A DNA stretch of 64,000 bases, taken from positions 58,501 through 122,500 of the forward strand of contig CAJQUW010014291.1 in the NCBI GenBank assembly GCA_907163375.1, given 5' to 3'. The translations under genes and the position numbers were made by a program. This DNA comes from Prostheceraeus crozeri (Eukaryota; Platyhelminthes; Polycladida; Euryleptidae). The notes below the pieces were generated by a model, which was given only the letters and a program-made list of their open reading frames with translations, had not been told where the DNA came from and ran no database searches. This document shows, piece by piece, positions 23,501 through 35,500 of the stretch (position 1 is the stretch's first letter; each line of letters opens with the position of its first letter).

Positions 23501-26500
23501 CAAGTAGATATCCATTCATGGAAAACCCTGATTCAACCGAAGCGTTGCCGTGTGAAAGGATTAGGCAAAGTTTAACAATTCACCACAGATCACTGTATTC
23601 ATATTTTACGTACAATAGTAGTGAATAAAAATCATCCAGTCGCGTTTCCGGTGCGTAATGGATCATTTGATTCTGAATCGAAGGTTCATCCGTGAATTTA
23701 TCGTATTGTTATTTTACTTTATCAGCACATACAGATGACAATCGTTTGCAGTCAATAAGTAGCTAAAACAATCGAGAGAATCGCTTCTTTGAAACTAGCC
23801 CTGAGCAGGAAACCAGCTTTGGAGATAATGAGCTCACTGCTACAGTCGCGTTATAGTGTAATGGTCCCTTTTCCATTACTTCTCAACGCATTACTGACTC
23901 CAAATCCAAAGTCAAGAGCATGTCCTTCCCTGTAGTTACTTTTGCCTGATTGTGGGATAATGTTAGCTTTTAACAGATCATTTCTCGTTTTTGCTTCAGT
24001 CAAAATAGACGCTTTAATACAGAAAGATAGAAGTATCCTGATCATCTGTTCACAAGTTTACAGTAAGCTAATTTTTAGGGAATTTATGACATCATATCCA
24101 ATTTAGTAATAAAGGCCGACAGTGCATATTGCACAAATGCATTTCGCAAAATTTTACCGTAGAAATCCCAAATTTCCCGTATGAAAAATAAAATTCCGTA
24201 TTTCCCGGATGTGCGGGCACCCTGCGAGATACATCGGATATCATCCATAATTGACCACAATAAGAATGTTGTAGTTATTAAGCATATTATCACAGTAAAA
24301 TAAAGTTGCCCTCATTACTATTTCTTCACGACCCAAGCTGTCACTGTATTTTTTCAATAGCGATAATAAAACATCTAATCATTATGTGCCTAATTAGAAG
24401 GTTCAATTCCTAATTCACTATCTGCATAGTGGCTAAGTAAATCGCACATAAGAACAAGTGAAAGCAGGTCTAGTAAATTTTCGATGATTCGATTCGCAAA
24501 TCACGACTCGACTCCATTCAAAATTTGCCGATTCGCAGGTCCCTGATATTTAACTATTCTAATATAATAGACCGCACAGTAGTCACTTTGATAAGAAAAA
24601 TTTCTTATTTTGCAATGAAACCGCTCAAGTTTTTGAACGGGACCAGCGACTAGCGGTTTGGATAATCATGATTAAGGTTACTCAGGAACATTTTGTTAAT
24701 TCATATCATCAACCCTTGTCTCAAATTATATAAAGTTAGTGTGCATGTGAAAATGCTTTCAATAAAAAAGATCCAACTTATGCTACTATTTTTATGCATA
24801 TAAAAAATAAGTACAATATCAATAAAAATTAGTAATAATTAAATGATAATTGACATAAATAATATTTTTAATAAACAACTTATCAATGTGACGTTATTCA
24901 TTCACGACATCAAGCAACATCATCGAGGGAAATGAGTGGTCAATATTGCGCATGTTTAGTATACTGTGATTTATGAATCGTCCCATATCAGATAGATATA
25001 GTCTAGATGCTACACCGTGTTTTAAATAATCAGTGATATGAAATCGCTTTCAATAGTCTTTGCTTCATAACCATTACTTAGTTCATAATCATTATTTCAT
25101 CTACGAGTCCATATCACAAAACCGGCCCATGATAGTCACATCAGTCACTATCTGTTTAGCCCTAATGTGACGTTATTCATTCACGACATCAAGCAACATC
25201 ATCGAGGGAAATGAGTGGTCAATATTGCGCATGTTTAGTATACTGTGATTTATGAATCGTCCCATATCAGATAGATATAGTCTAGATGCTACACCGTGTT
25301 TTAAATAATCAGTGATATGAAATCGCTTTCAATAGTCTTTGCTTCATAACCATTACTTAGTTCATAATCATTATTTCATCTACGAGTCCATATCACAAAA
25401 CCGGCCCATGATAGTCACATCAGTCACTATCTGTTTAGCCCTACATTGATTAATATAACATAAAAGATCTTGTTTTTCAAGTGTTTTATCATTTCTGAAC
25501 TGAAGAATGTTTTCAAAATTACCAAATTCATTGTTTACTCCTTCTTTTTTAAGAAATTTGATAAAAAGATAGCAAGCCTATATACAGTTGCACACAGCTT
25601 GTGTAGTTGCATATGAGCTTACAATTCTTGTCATCAAACGTAAAAAAATAAATGAGTGGCCAAAAAATTTGGCAGCATTGTGACAACAAAGATCTGCCAC
25701 AGTATTTTGAATATCTAAAGAGAATAACAGCTATTAAGTCAATAAAAGACACCAACACTCTTGATTCCCCGAGCGCAATCGCCTGACCCAGGAATCGATC
25801 CGAAGTCCGTGGTGGAGACGAGCTCGCATCGCCTTCACTAAGCCACATCGACGGTGCAAAGTAATTTTCTTTAGATATTCAATATACTACGACTGACCTT
25901 TGTTGTTAATCTACGATGTGATGTAGCCGAATGGCATGCTGACATACTGTCTCGCTACAAAATGAATGCTGGTAGCACTCTGTCAATAATAATAATACGA
26001 AAACAAGCTGTCACTTGGAGATGACTACTGCTTTCATCCGCATTCTTTTTGTACCGTCGCTATGGACAAGTGAAGAAGGTGCGATACCAGGTTCGATTCC
26101 TGGGAAGGTGAGTCCGGTCGGTTTATTGACTTAATAGTTGTCATTCTCTTTAGATATTGGCAACATTATTTATTAGATATGTTGAATAATGTGAGCAAGT
26201 ACATGTAGATATCATCATGAATGATTCATTCATAATAACGCATGCTTTGAATTTTGCTCGGCGCAACCATCATGTAACTAAAATCAGCAAAAAAGTCACG
26301 ATTATCATTCAATCGACAATCAATTCCATTTGCTTCATTTATCTGAATATTCATTGAATTTGGTGCGCCATTGAATAATATCAACATCACCTTTGACTAA
26401 TGATATCTTCATCAATGAGAACAATTATAAAATTCAAGATAGATAGCCATGAAAAGCTGCATTGTTAGGTGTGGGATATCTGAAGATTCGAGACACTCAA

Positions 26501-29500
26501 ACAAGCTTGCTGGTTATTTTCAAATAGAAGAACACCACATATAAAGGTGTGTACAATGGCTCCAACACACAGATCATATTCAAATAAAGCGAATAGGATA
26601 GATTTCTTTGCAATATATAAATATATATTATGTTCAAAGGGACATTTATAACGAGTATAGGAGTTTGATAGCAATCATCGTGCGTCCCCACATATCTACT
26701 TTCCAACACGCTCCAACTATGATGGGAACGTGAACTCGGTTGAGCAGTAAAGGGAGACTTAATCTGAAAATAGCATGACAAACCAACATGAAAACACCAT
26801 GAGGCTCCATATGATAAAACGAAGGGATCTTCTAATGTGGACTGTTTACATCTCAGACAATGGTTCACTAAAACTAAAGGTTATTTGCTCAGGAACCATG
26901 TGAGAGAAATTACAGTGACAAATATATTACTCAATAATTTGCTGAATTTCTGATTAAGCAGTCCACATTGATTAAAATGCATAAGGTAAAGTAAATCATA
27001 TTACAAACTCACCTAATTATTCTGAATGAGTCGCCTGTTCGAAGATTCAGGAGTCAGGAGGTCAGGAGATGCCATAGATACTATGCGACGAAGTCCTCGA
27101 TGAGATTCAAAACTTCTCTTGCTTGAATCATGTCTGTTTGATCATATCATCATACCGCAAAATGGGATCAATATAACAGCACGGAAAATTTATAACAGCC
27201 TTGCGCACATGCGAAACTGAAAATAATTCTAGTGCAATGTTAGTAGATCATTATTACAAACTTACCTTCTAGTTGAGCAGCACTTGGAACCTGCGTCGCA
27301 TCTGAAAAGCATGAAAATCTTCACTGAATTGTTCCTTAAAATGTCTAATGATTCAGATTCATTGGTTGTAAGGAGAAAAAAGAGAGTTACGGATCTAGAA
27401 TTGCACACAAAAGTAACATGCATTAGTCACAGAAATATTCTGTTCTGACTGAAAAGCTCATCCTTCAACTACCATTAACAAATATTTGAGATTTAAAAGT
27501 CAGCACAAACCCTTTTATTTAAATGCAATAGGGTTTCTACAGCCCAAAAAGCGCCAGGTTATTGGATAGGGCTTCTATTTGGACAGACCTATATCAGTTA
27601 TCGTCCCGAAGATATCTTCATTCCCTCATGGTCCTCCAGCCACGAAGTTGAAAAGAGCAGTCAGGATGAACTTTGACTGATTTTTAGGAAGTAGGTATAT
27701 ACGCGCACGTGGAATATAATGCACTGAAATTAACTAAAACTATGGATTGCAATGATTGATGGCCTTAATTATACAAAGTATTCACTTAAGATCGAATGAC
27801 GAAGTGGTGTGTTTACAAGTAAGTAATTGTACTAAGTTAATACACTTACTGAAGCAACTATTTTTTTTTTATAAAAAGTTTAGTTCTTATTTTGAGGAGC
27901 GCAATAATATATTGCAAAATGTACATAGCAGATACATACCTCATAATAGCTTCGTGAAATCATAAACATATCGGTATAAAATGAAGGTTGATGGCAGAAA
28001 AATAGCGAATTATTGAAAAGCTGGCGAACTATAAAAACGCATAGAACAAAAAGAGCGTGAAAAAACTTTATCGAAATCAAAAGATTACTACCTGCACATA
28101 TAATTTGGTGTGTTGCATATTTGTGGAGCTGACAGTGCCGTAGGAGGAAAAAGTTCTATTCTACTAGAAGAGGCGCATGAGAGAATGATGGATCGATATG
28201 AAGAGTTGGTGGAAGAATGTAGGAGGAAAGGATGGACGGTCAATATGTGTTCGGTAGAAGTCGGTTATCGCGGCTTTGTCGGACACTCGATGGTGCGGTT
28301 TTTGAAGAGTTTGGGATTAGGGAGAGAGGTCACGAAAGTAGAGTTGAGTGAAACAGCGATGAGAGGATCTGCGTGGATATGGAGCCGTGCAAAGCTTTCA
28401 CCCAGCAACGGCTAAGGATTGATAATCCTTAATGGATCTTGCCACCCAGGCAAGCGAGTTCCGAGGACAGGGTCGAAACCCACGGGTGGTCTTCGGCTGA
28501 CGACGTTGTTGGGATGCATTCTGTAGAATGTTCTAGTGTTTTTTAGCATCTTCTCACTTGCAAAATGCATACGAATACGAAAGTATGCATTTTGCATATC
28601 AAAACGCGTGTATGTTGTAGTATGCAGTTCGCATGCTATTGAAAAGCAGGTCTGGGTGCTGCAGAAAGGTGATGCAGCTTCAAGCTTTGTTTGAATTAAA
28701 ATGTCGATCGAAAGGTCGACTTTTTAACACTTTAATACTCATAAAATATCATATATATTAGGAATTCAGACTGTCGTGTGATGTAAAATAGCTGCTAACA
28801 GGGGCTCCTATATACCCACGAAGGAGTTCTTGCAAACTAACTTGCAAGAGCTCATAACTATATATTTGGGCAGGGTTGCTGCAACAGCTGCATTATTTGG
28901 GTGTACACATTGATACACTATTTAACTTGTACGTCACTAATTAATTTTATGTCTATTTAATATGGCAGATTTTATTTCATCGAGCGATCTATTATTTCAT
29001 CAATTGATGCATCAAATGTAAATATTTCTCCTAGCTCTCCGGTTTAAGTACTCAATAAGCACAAACACACCGTATTTTTCAGTAGAGCATGAAATGTGTT
29101 AAATTTCCCTGCACTTAATTTTTTTCGTAATTTTGGTTAGTCATACAAGAAGAAATTGAATATGTCAAAGGACAATAAAGGAAAACATAGTGACAGAGAA
29201 ACTTATGCCCTGAAACTGGTTAATAAGTGAAAACTACCACTGAGATTGAGGTCTAAACCATCATCAAGTTACATCAAGTCAAAATCCACTAACCATCGAA
29301 ATCACACATGATAGGCTTTTGCTGTTACTTCGAGTCTCTATGATGTTGATGTGGAAAAAATTATTGCAAATCATTCACAGAATCAGAGCAGACTTATTGT
29401 ATGCTTCACCCACTACCTAGGAACATACAATTGCCAGGCAGCTGACATGATATTCCTTTGCGACAAAACAAAAGGCTATATGGTATGGCAGAAGGCGGGA

Positions 29501-32500
29501 GGACCATAATTCAATACGAATGCAAAACAAACTCAAGTCTCTCCCGACATGTTTAATGCCAAATATAATTGAAATTGAAATGATATATATCGCCAGGAGT
29601 TTTTTTCTGAACGCAGAACATAATCAAGTGTTCTGTCATTGACAAAGGGTCTCCCGAAACGTCTGGCGATATATTTTATTTTAATTATAATCTACTTTAC
29701 TTGGCATTAAACCTATCGGGAGATCATTGAGTCCGTATTGTATAAGCATTGAAAAACAAAAGGTTCACAAACAATTGATAGCAACTAAAAGTAGGGCACA
29801 AGAAGCAAATGTACAGAGATAAAAAAGAATCCAAAACGCGGTTCCAATATTGACAAATAAGGAGGTGGCGTAAAAAGGAGAGACACAAATAATGGGAGGA
29901 AGTACAAAACATTGAGGTGGCGTAGCATTGTGAAGTGACTGTGGCTTACAGGAAAGATGTCAAATTATCTCACGACGAATGTCATGACGATAGCAGACAT
30001 GTCAGGAAACTTATGTTGTGTGAAGTAGTAAGAAGTAACATGACTCATTAAGTATTACAAGTATTATAAGTATTTTTTTTAGTTTTGATTACTTGTTCAT
30101 TGTTATCAACATTGTGAGAAATTCGTTATTTTGTAATGTGAGAAAATGTGAGAAACTAGTTTTCTGTGATTTGAGAAATTCGATAATGTGATGTGAGAAA
30201 TTGTTAATCGGGGAGGACCATCCCTGGAATCAGAAGCTGAAACGCAAGTAAGGCGTAAACATATTCATTAAAAACCTTTTGTGACTAACATCGACCCTAA
30301 GTTTGAGAAGGCGGCAGAAATTTTCGTCTCTAGTCGAAGTGGAGTTTCTGACTGAAAGCATAATCCTAAATAGCGGTGGGAGACCTGTTGTTACGTATTG
30401 TTTCGTGTTTTGCTGTTAACTTGTGAAGGTGGGGAACTAAAAGAATAAGTGTGTTTCATAATTACTTCCATTGATTTCAATGTAATATAGTGTGTGTGCG
30501 TGTGAGTCTCCGTGGCACACTGGTTAATTGCTTGACCTAGCGATCTTTCGGTCCAGGCGTCGAGCATAATTCTAAAAATACAAATTTCCTGTCATTCTGG
30601 TCATGAAGTTTTTCAATAACGAAAAATTTAGGCGTGCTCTTAGGTATTCGATGGCGACCCTGGTTTCATGACAAGCCTTGCGAACAAATGTGTGAGCAGC
30701 AAAAGAAAAACGTGAATGTTGAAGCTACTTATTTTATACAATCGATTTCTGATGATGTAAATCTTGATATTGAATTTGGATTTCATCACAATTATAATTA
30801 TAATTATACATCACATCAATATTATAATTTTCAGCAGCATGCACCAAATTCCACCATTACAGAAATAACATTTTTGACAATTTATAAGATGCTTCACCGA
30901 ATCCCTGAATCACAGAAACATTACTTGGCAAAAATAGTAAAATGGAGCAAATTCGATGCGAGACGATTTAGAGTATCGAAATTATCAAATCAATGATTAT
31001 TAATTGCTAGGATTGTTCACTAGGTCAAACTCAGTAAAATATATAATCCAGTAGACTACTATTCTCAATCACGCTTGCTTTATGATGTTGACAAGTACCT
31101 TGAAAATCTGTTCTTTTACTCATGGAGCTTACTACGACCCACTTTTCACCATTCCAACGCCTTACGACTTCTGTTTGCTCAAAGAAGCCACCATCTTTAT
31201 CATTCTTTGGAGGGCGAGGTTCAAATTCTGATGAAGGTTATGTGTGAGGAATTGAAATATACTCAAATGATGGTTAATGCAGAAAGAGACGTTAAGAGAT
31301 AGATATTAACTTACCAATGGTATTACCCTGATCAGGACTAGGAGGTGGTGATGGAGGTCCTTCTTCTGACATGCCCGTGGGTGGTGCACTGTGGGCAGCA
31401 CGAGCTGCAAAACATTTAATCAAAGTTGCGATAGGCTGAATGAAAATTTCAAATGTAAAAAATATCTAACTTCACATAAGTCACACTAAAAATCCATTCG
31501 CTTCCTGCTACCAAATTTGAAACTTACGAAGCAAGAATTGATGAGTACAATGCAGAGACCCCGAAAGGAAAAAATCAAGAGATATGAGAACAACTAAGAT
31601 CTAACTTAAATCATCACGGGAACTGCAAACGTTTCTGGCATATTTGTCGTCATCAGTGTAGCATACCCTATCGTAAAGAATCAGTAGCTCAGATGCAGCT
31701 AAATCGTCATCCGCGTTTCAGACTTCTACAATAAATGAAATAACTCAAATCACATTGTCGAATGCAACTAGCTATTTCGGTTTTACGTTCTATACACAAA
31801 CCATTAATTAGTAGGTGAATGTGTAATAGGAGCCGGCAGCTGATCTGCTTGGCATGTGAAAAAAATTCACCGGGAAAGTAGGCAAAGCTTCATTTTCTCT
31901 GCCTCTTAGACATCCCGCAGTCACCTTCAGATGCAATTTCCTTTATAGTAGGATAGTTCACTTGCTTAAGGGCCACGCTTCTAGTTTTCAGTTCAGACGT
32001 TTGAAGGTTCAGTGTTCGATTTTGTCCACTTATGGAGGTGCTACTTCTATAAGCGCAACTTATTGAGTGTTGTCAGAGCATTTATACTGTTGTCTCCTGC
32101 TTGCACGAAAATATTACATGATGATGAATTATGGAAAATAGAGGAAAATCTAATACAAATTCAAGGATTCACATTACTTTTTAACGATGCGAAACTTTTG
32201 AATGCATGAGTTTTGAGGAAAGAACAGACAGAAAGTAACTGGTGTACTGTGTGAATGGACGTCACGACGACTGAATCGAATTATTTGTATTATTTATAAT
32301 ACAAGTGCAAGAACGCACCAGTAAGTTGCATGTATGGCAATCATTGCACCTTGACGGTTTTGGAGGAGACTAGATAATTGTTTACTCATCACATTGATCA
32401 TGCTGGCATGTAGTGTGCGGAATTTCAAGTACCACACGCAATCCTAAAGCAGCACGAATTAGACGAGTAAAGATCGAAAGATCACGAAAATCGATTTAAA

Positions 32501-35500
32501 GGTGCACTGAAGCTTCATCAGTTAGTAAACGGAAATGATAGCTTTAATTAGTGTGCGCATAATTGGTAACTGCGGTCTCAGCTTATCTAAATATGTGATT
32601 GCTTACAAATGATCAAATATAACCAATAATTCATCGAAGTCATTACGCTCAAATTTAAAGCTGGGTCTAATCAAGGTAAATATTTCGGAACGCGTCAATC
32701 AGGTGAAGTAATACAGTCGAGACTCTCTACAACGAACCAACTATAACGAACATTCCTCTATAATGGACCTTATCTATGGACCCCAATTTATTTTCTTAAT
32801 ATCAATAGGAATCGAATGGAGAAAATATACTATTGATTCCTGATAATGTAAAAATGAAACGCCTGAAGTTTATCTTCCCGAGCTGACGCGTCTTATCATG
32901 ATCGAATCTGCAACGCCGATAAAGTTGTATTGCATTGGAAGTCAGATCGAATACTCGCACAACTTCTGCATCTGTTGGATTTAAATTAAATCGGATAGAG
33001 ACTTTTCTTTTCTATACGAATGCAACAGAAGCTCATGAACATAAATAGTTCTGTGCTGGAAAATCTTACTATGTACATGCATATAATGCTTATCAGACTA
33101 ATTACATTACGTGTTTCTCATTCATTCAATCGATTGATCTTTGAAAGATAAGTTAGCAATACAGTACTGCAAATATACATTGCACATGAAATTGTTTTAA
33201 AAAAAGCAGTAACGCAAGTTGTTCAACTTCTGAGTTCTGCGTTCAAGTAAAAGTTAGAGAGGAACATGCTTTAGATGACGTTCTTCAAACTCCGCGAATT
33301 AGTGAGACGAACAGCAAACCGAGGTCCGGAACGTATCTAACAACTTTACGTTTCTCATTAATCGATTCTATTACAGAGATGACTGAAAAGAAGACAACAT
33401 CAATTGAATCAATCACTGGACAACCAAAAACGGAAAAGTGCAAGGCGTGTCATGAAAACCTTGAAGATATAGAGGTGAACTTAAAGTGTGACAAATGTAG
33501 AGACTCTTTCCATATTTTTTGTGTTGAACTACCTGACTATGAGTTACTAAAGTATTTGAAACATAATAATAAAAGGAAATTCCAGTGCAAAAATTGTATC
33601 GAAAGTTTATATCCTTCAGAATTACAACATACAACAAAGCACACAAAGAACAGAATACATTCAGAGTCAACCACACAGAACACAGAAATCATAGAAGAGA
33701 GAAACAAATACCAAAGAAAAAGCGAAGATCTCATCAAAATAGCTGGAGCACTCAGGACCGAAATCGAAGAAAGTGCAACGAAAATACAAGCTCTTGAGCA
33801 AAACTTAGCACGAAGTGAATGTGAGCTGACACTGGCATATGAAAATATTAGAAGACTAGAAAGAGAACTGAACGAAGAACGAAGGATAGCCAACTTCAAC
33901 AACAAATCTGATGACAGTGACGATGATGAAGAGACAGAACCCGAGGATGAAAACGATAAAATAATGGAAAAATTGTGCAAAATATCAGAAAAAGTAGATC
34001 AGATAGAACGACAGCAAAAGCAGATGAATGAAAAGCAACAACAACAACAACACCAACTGGAAGAACAGCGCCAACTAGAAAGGCAGCGTCAACAAGAACT
34101 TCAAGTAGAACATCGTCAACAAGAAGATGACCAACATCGCTGGCAACCACCACAACAACCAATAAGAAGAAACATTACCTGTTTCTACTGCGGAAGACGT
34201 GGTCACCCGATGCGAAACTGTTATCATGCACGCTGGAATCGATACTATAACGACGGTTATAGCAGAAACAGGCACAACTATATCAATGCGAACACAAGAC
34301 CAAGATACGAAAAGCAGCGTAGAAGATATGACCAAACTAGATACGAAAATCAAAACAGATACGAGAACCAAAGATATAGAGAAGACAGAAGACGCAATTT
34401 TGAAAGAGAACGAAGAGAAAGAGAAGAAGATAGATATCGAGTATCCAGAACGGACAACGGAAACGGTCCAATTCAATACACACCAACACGCATCCTAAAT
34501 CAACAAAACAACAGACATCACTCACAAGCAATACAACCTCATTTTTAGCACACTAAAGGAAGGAGAGGACGATGAATATGATTTTGATAAAATCAGTGAC
34601 CTCAAAATTACATAAATGTGAACGGCTTAAATGAAAATAAAATAAAATAAGTAATTCCGATATGATCAAAGATATGGATAATGCTGATATGCTTTGTTTT
34701 GTTGAAACGCACTTAAAAGGTGAAGACAATCTGCCAGTTATTAGAAATTACACAGGCTATCATTCAATTGGAAGAAAATCTTCAAAATTTGGAAGAAATA
34801 TCAGAGGTATATCACTGTATGTAAAAGATAATATAAAGAATTTAAATCTAGAAAATATTGTCAATGAAAACGGAAGAATATTGATCGTTAAAATAAGGGA
34901 ACATACATCAAATATTTTCATAATCATATGTTACAGAAGTAACAGAGAATCTAGATACAAGAATTCTATGAAAATATAAAAAGCTACATACTTCAATACA
35001 ACATGGAAAATGTAATATTAATAGGAGATCTAAATGGACGAATTGGATTAGAAAATGATAATAAAAATCTTGGTCTTCCAAACAGAAAATCTGATGATTT
35101 AACTCTAAATAGCTATGGACAAGAAATATTAAGGTTCTGTAATGAAACCAAATTAATAATAGCAAATGGAAGATTTGAAAATAAAGACTCCATTGGAAAA
35201 TCTACGTATCACTGTATTCAAAATGATGAAGTTAAAAAATCAATGATAGATTATTTGATCGTATCCGAGTCCCTTTTGAATAGGCTAAATGAGTTCGAAA
35301 TTGGTAATCCAGTGTTGTACACTGACCATTCGCTTCTCAAGATAAAATTGAATATTGCATCAGATACAGTGTTCCTACTGGTTAACTTGAAAATTTTCGG
35401 GCATTGAGTTTTCCCGCAAAAATTCGGGCATTTTTCGGGCATGAATACTATTTATCTTTATTGAACAAAGGGACTAACATAGGTCTATATTCACGAACAT

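Larger units (their letters stand above)
20558..27265 (-). other. ankyrin intron before the giant exon (6.7 kb)
   Basis: The donor is gtaagt at 27265 and the acceptor ttctatttcag at 20558. It holds a LINE 3' fragment, a SINE, hAT-like element H2, a 279-base tandem duplication and two inverted SINE copies. The rest (20640-21590, 24225-24884, 26170-27265) shows nothing recognisable. Confidence 0.7.
27302..31314 (-). other. ankyrin intron (4.0 kb)
   Basis: The donor gtaagt (31314) and acceptor cttttcag (27302) are canonical. It contains a retroelement-like fragment at 28110, an inverted-repeat element at 29537 and a SINE at 30500. The frames at 30634 and 31075 show no domain content. Confidence 0.65.

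Noticed and set aside
24885-25443. Tandem duplication read as a CRISPR array or satellite
   Set aside because: Only two units, no spacers, eukaryotic intron context.
27022-27110. Possible extra ankyrin tail exon ending AATTAG before gtgagt
   Set aside because: Two of the three frames end in stops, the remaining frame leaves in phase 2, which would put a stop at the start of the giant exon, and the acceptors are weak.
30634-30996. 120-codon frame on the plus strand
   Set aside because: Asn/Tyr run caused by a TAATTA simple repeat; no domain, no splice context, inside a minus-strand intron.
33537-34531. Minus-strand frames opposite LINE ORF1
   Set aside because: Low-complexity shadows of the Gln/Arg-rich ORF1.
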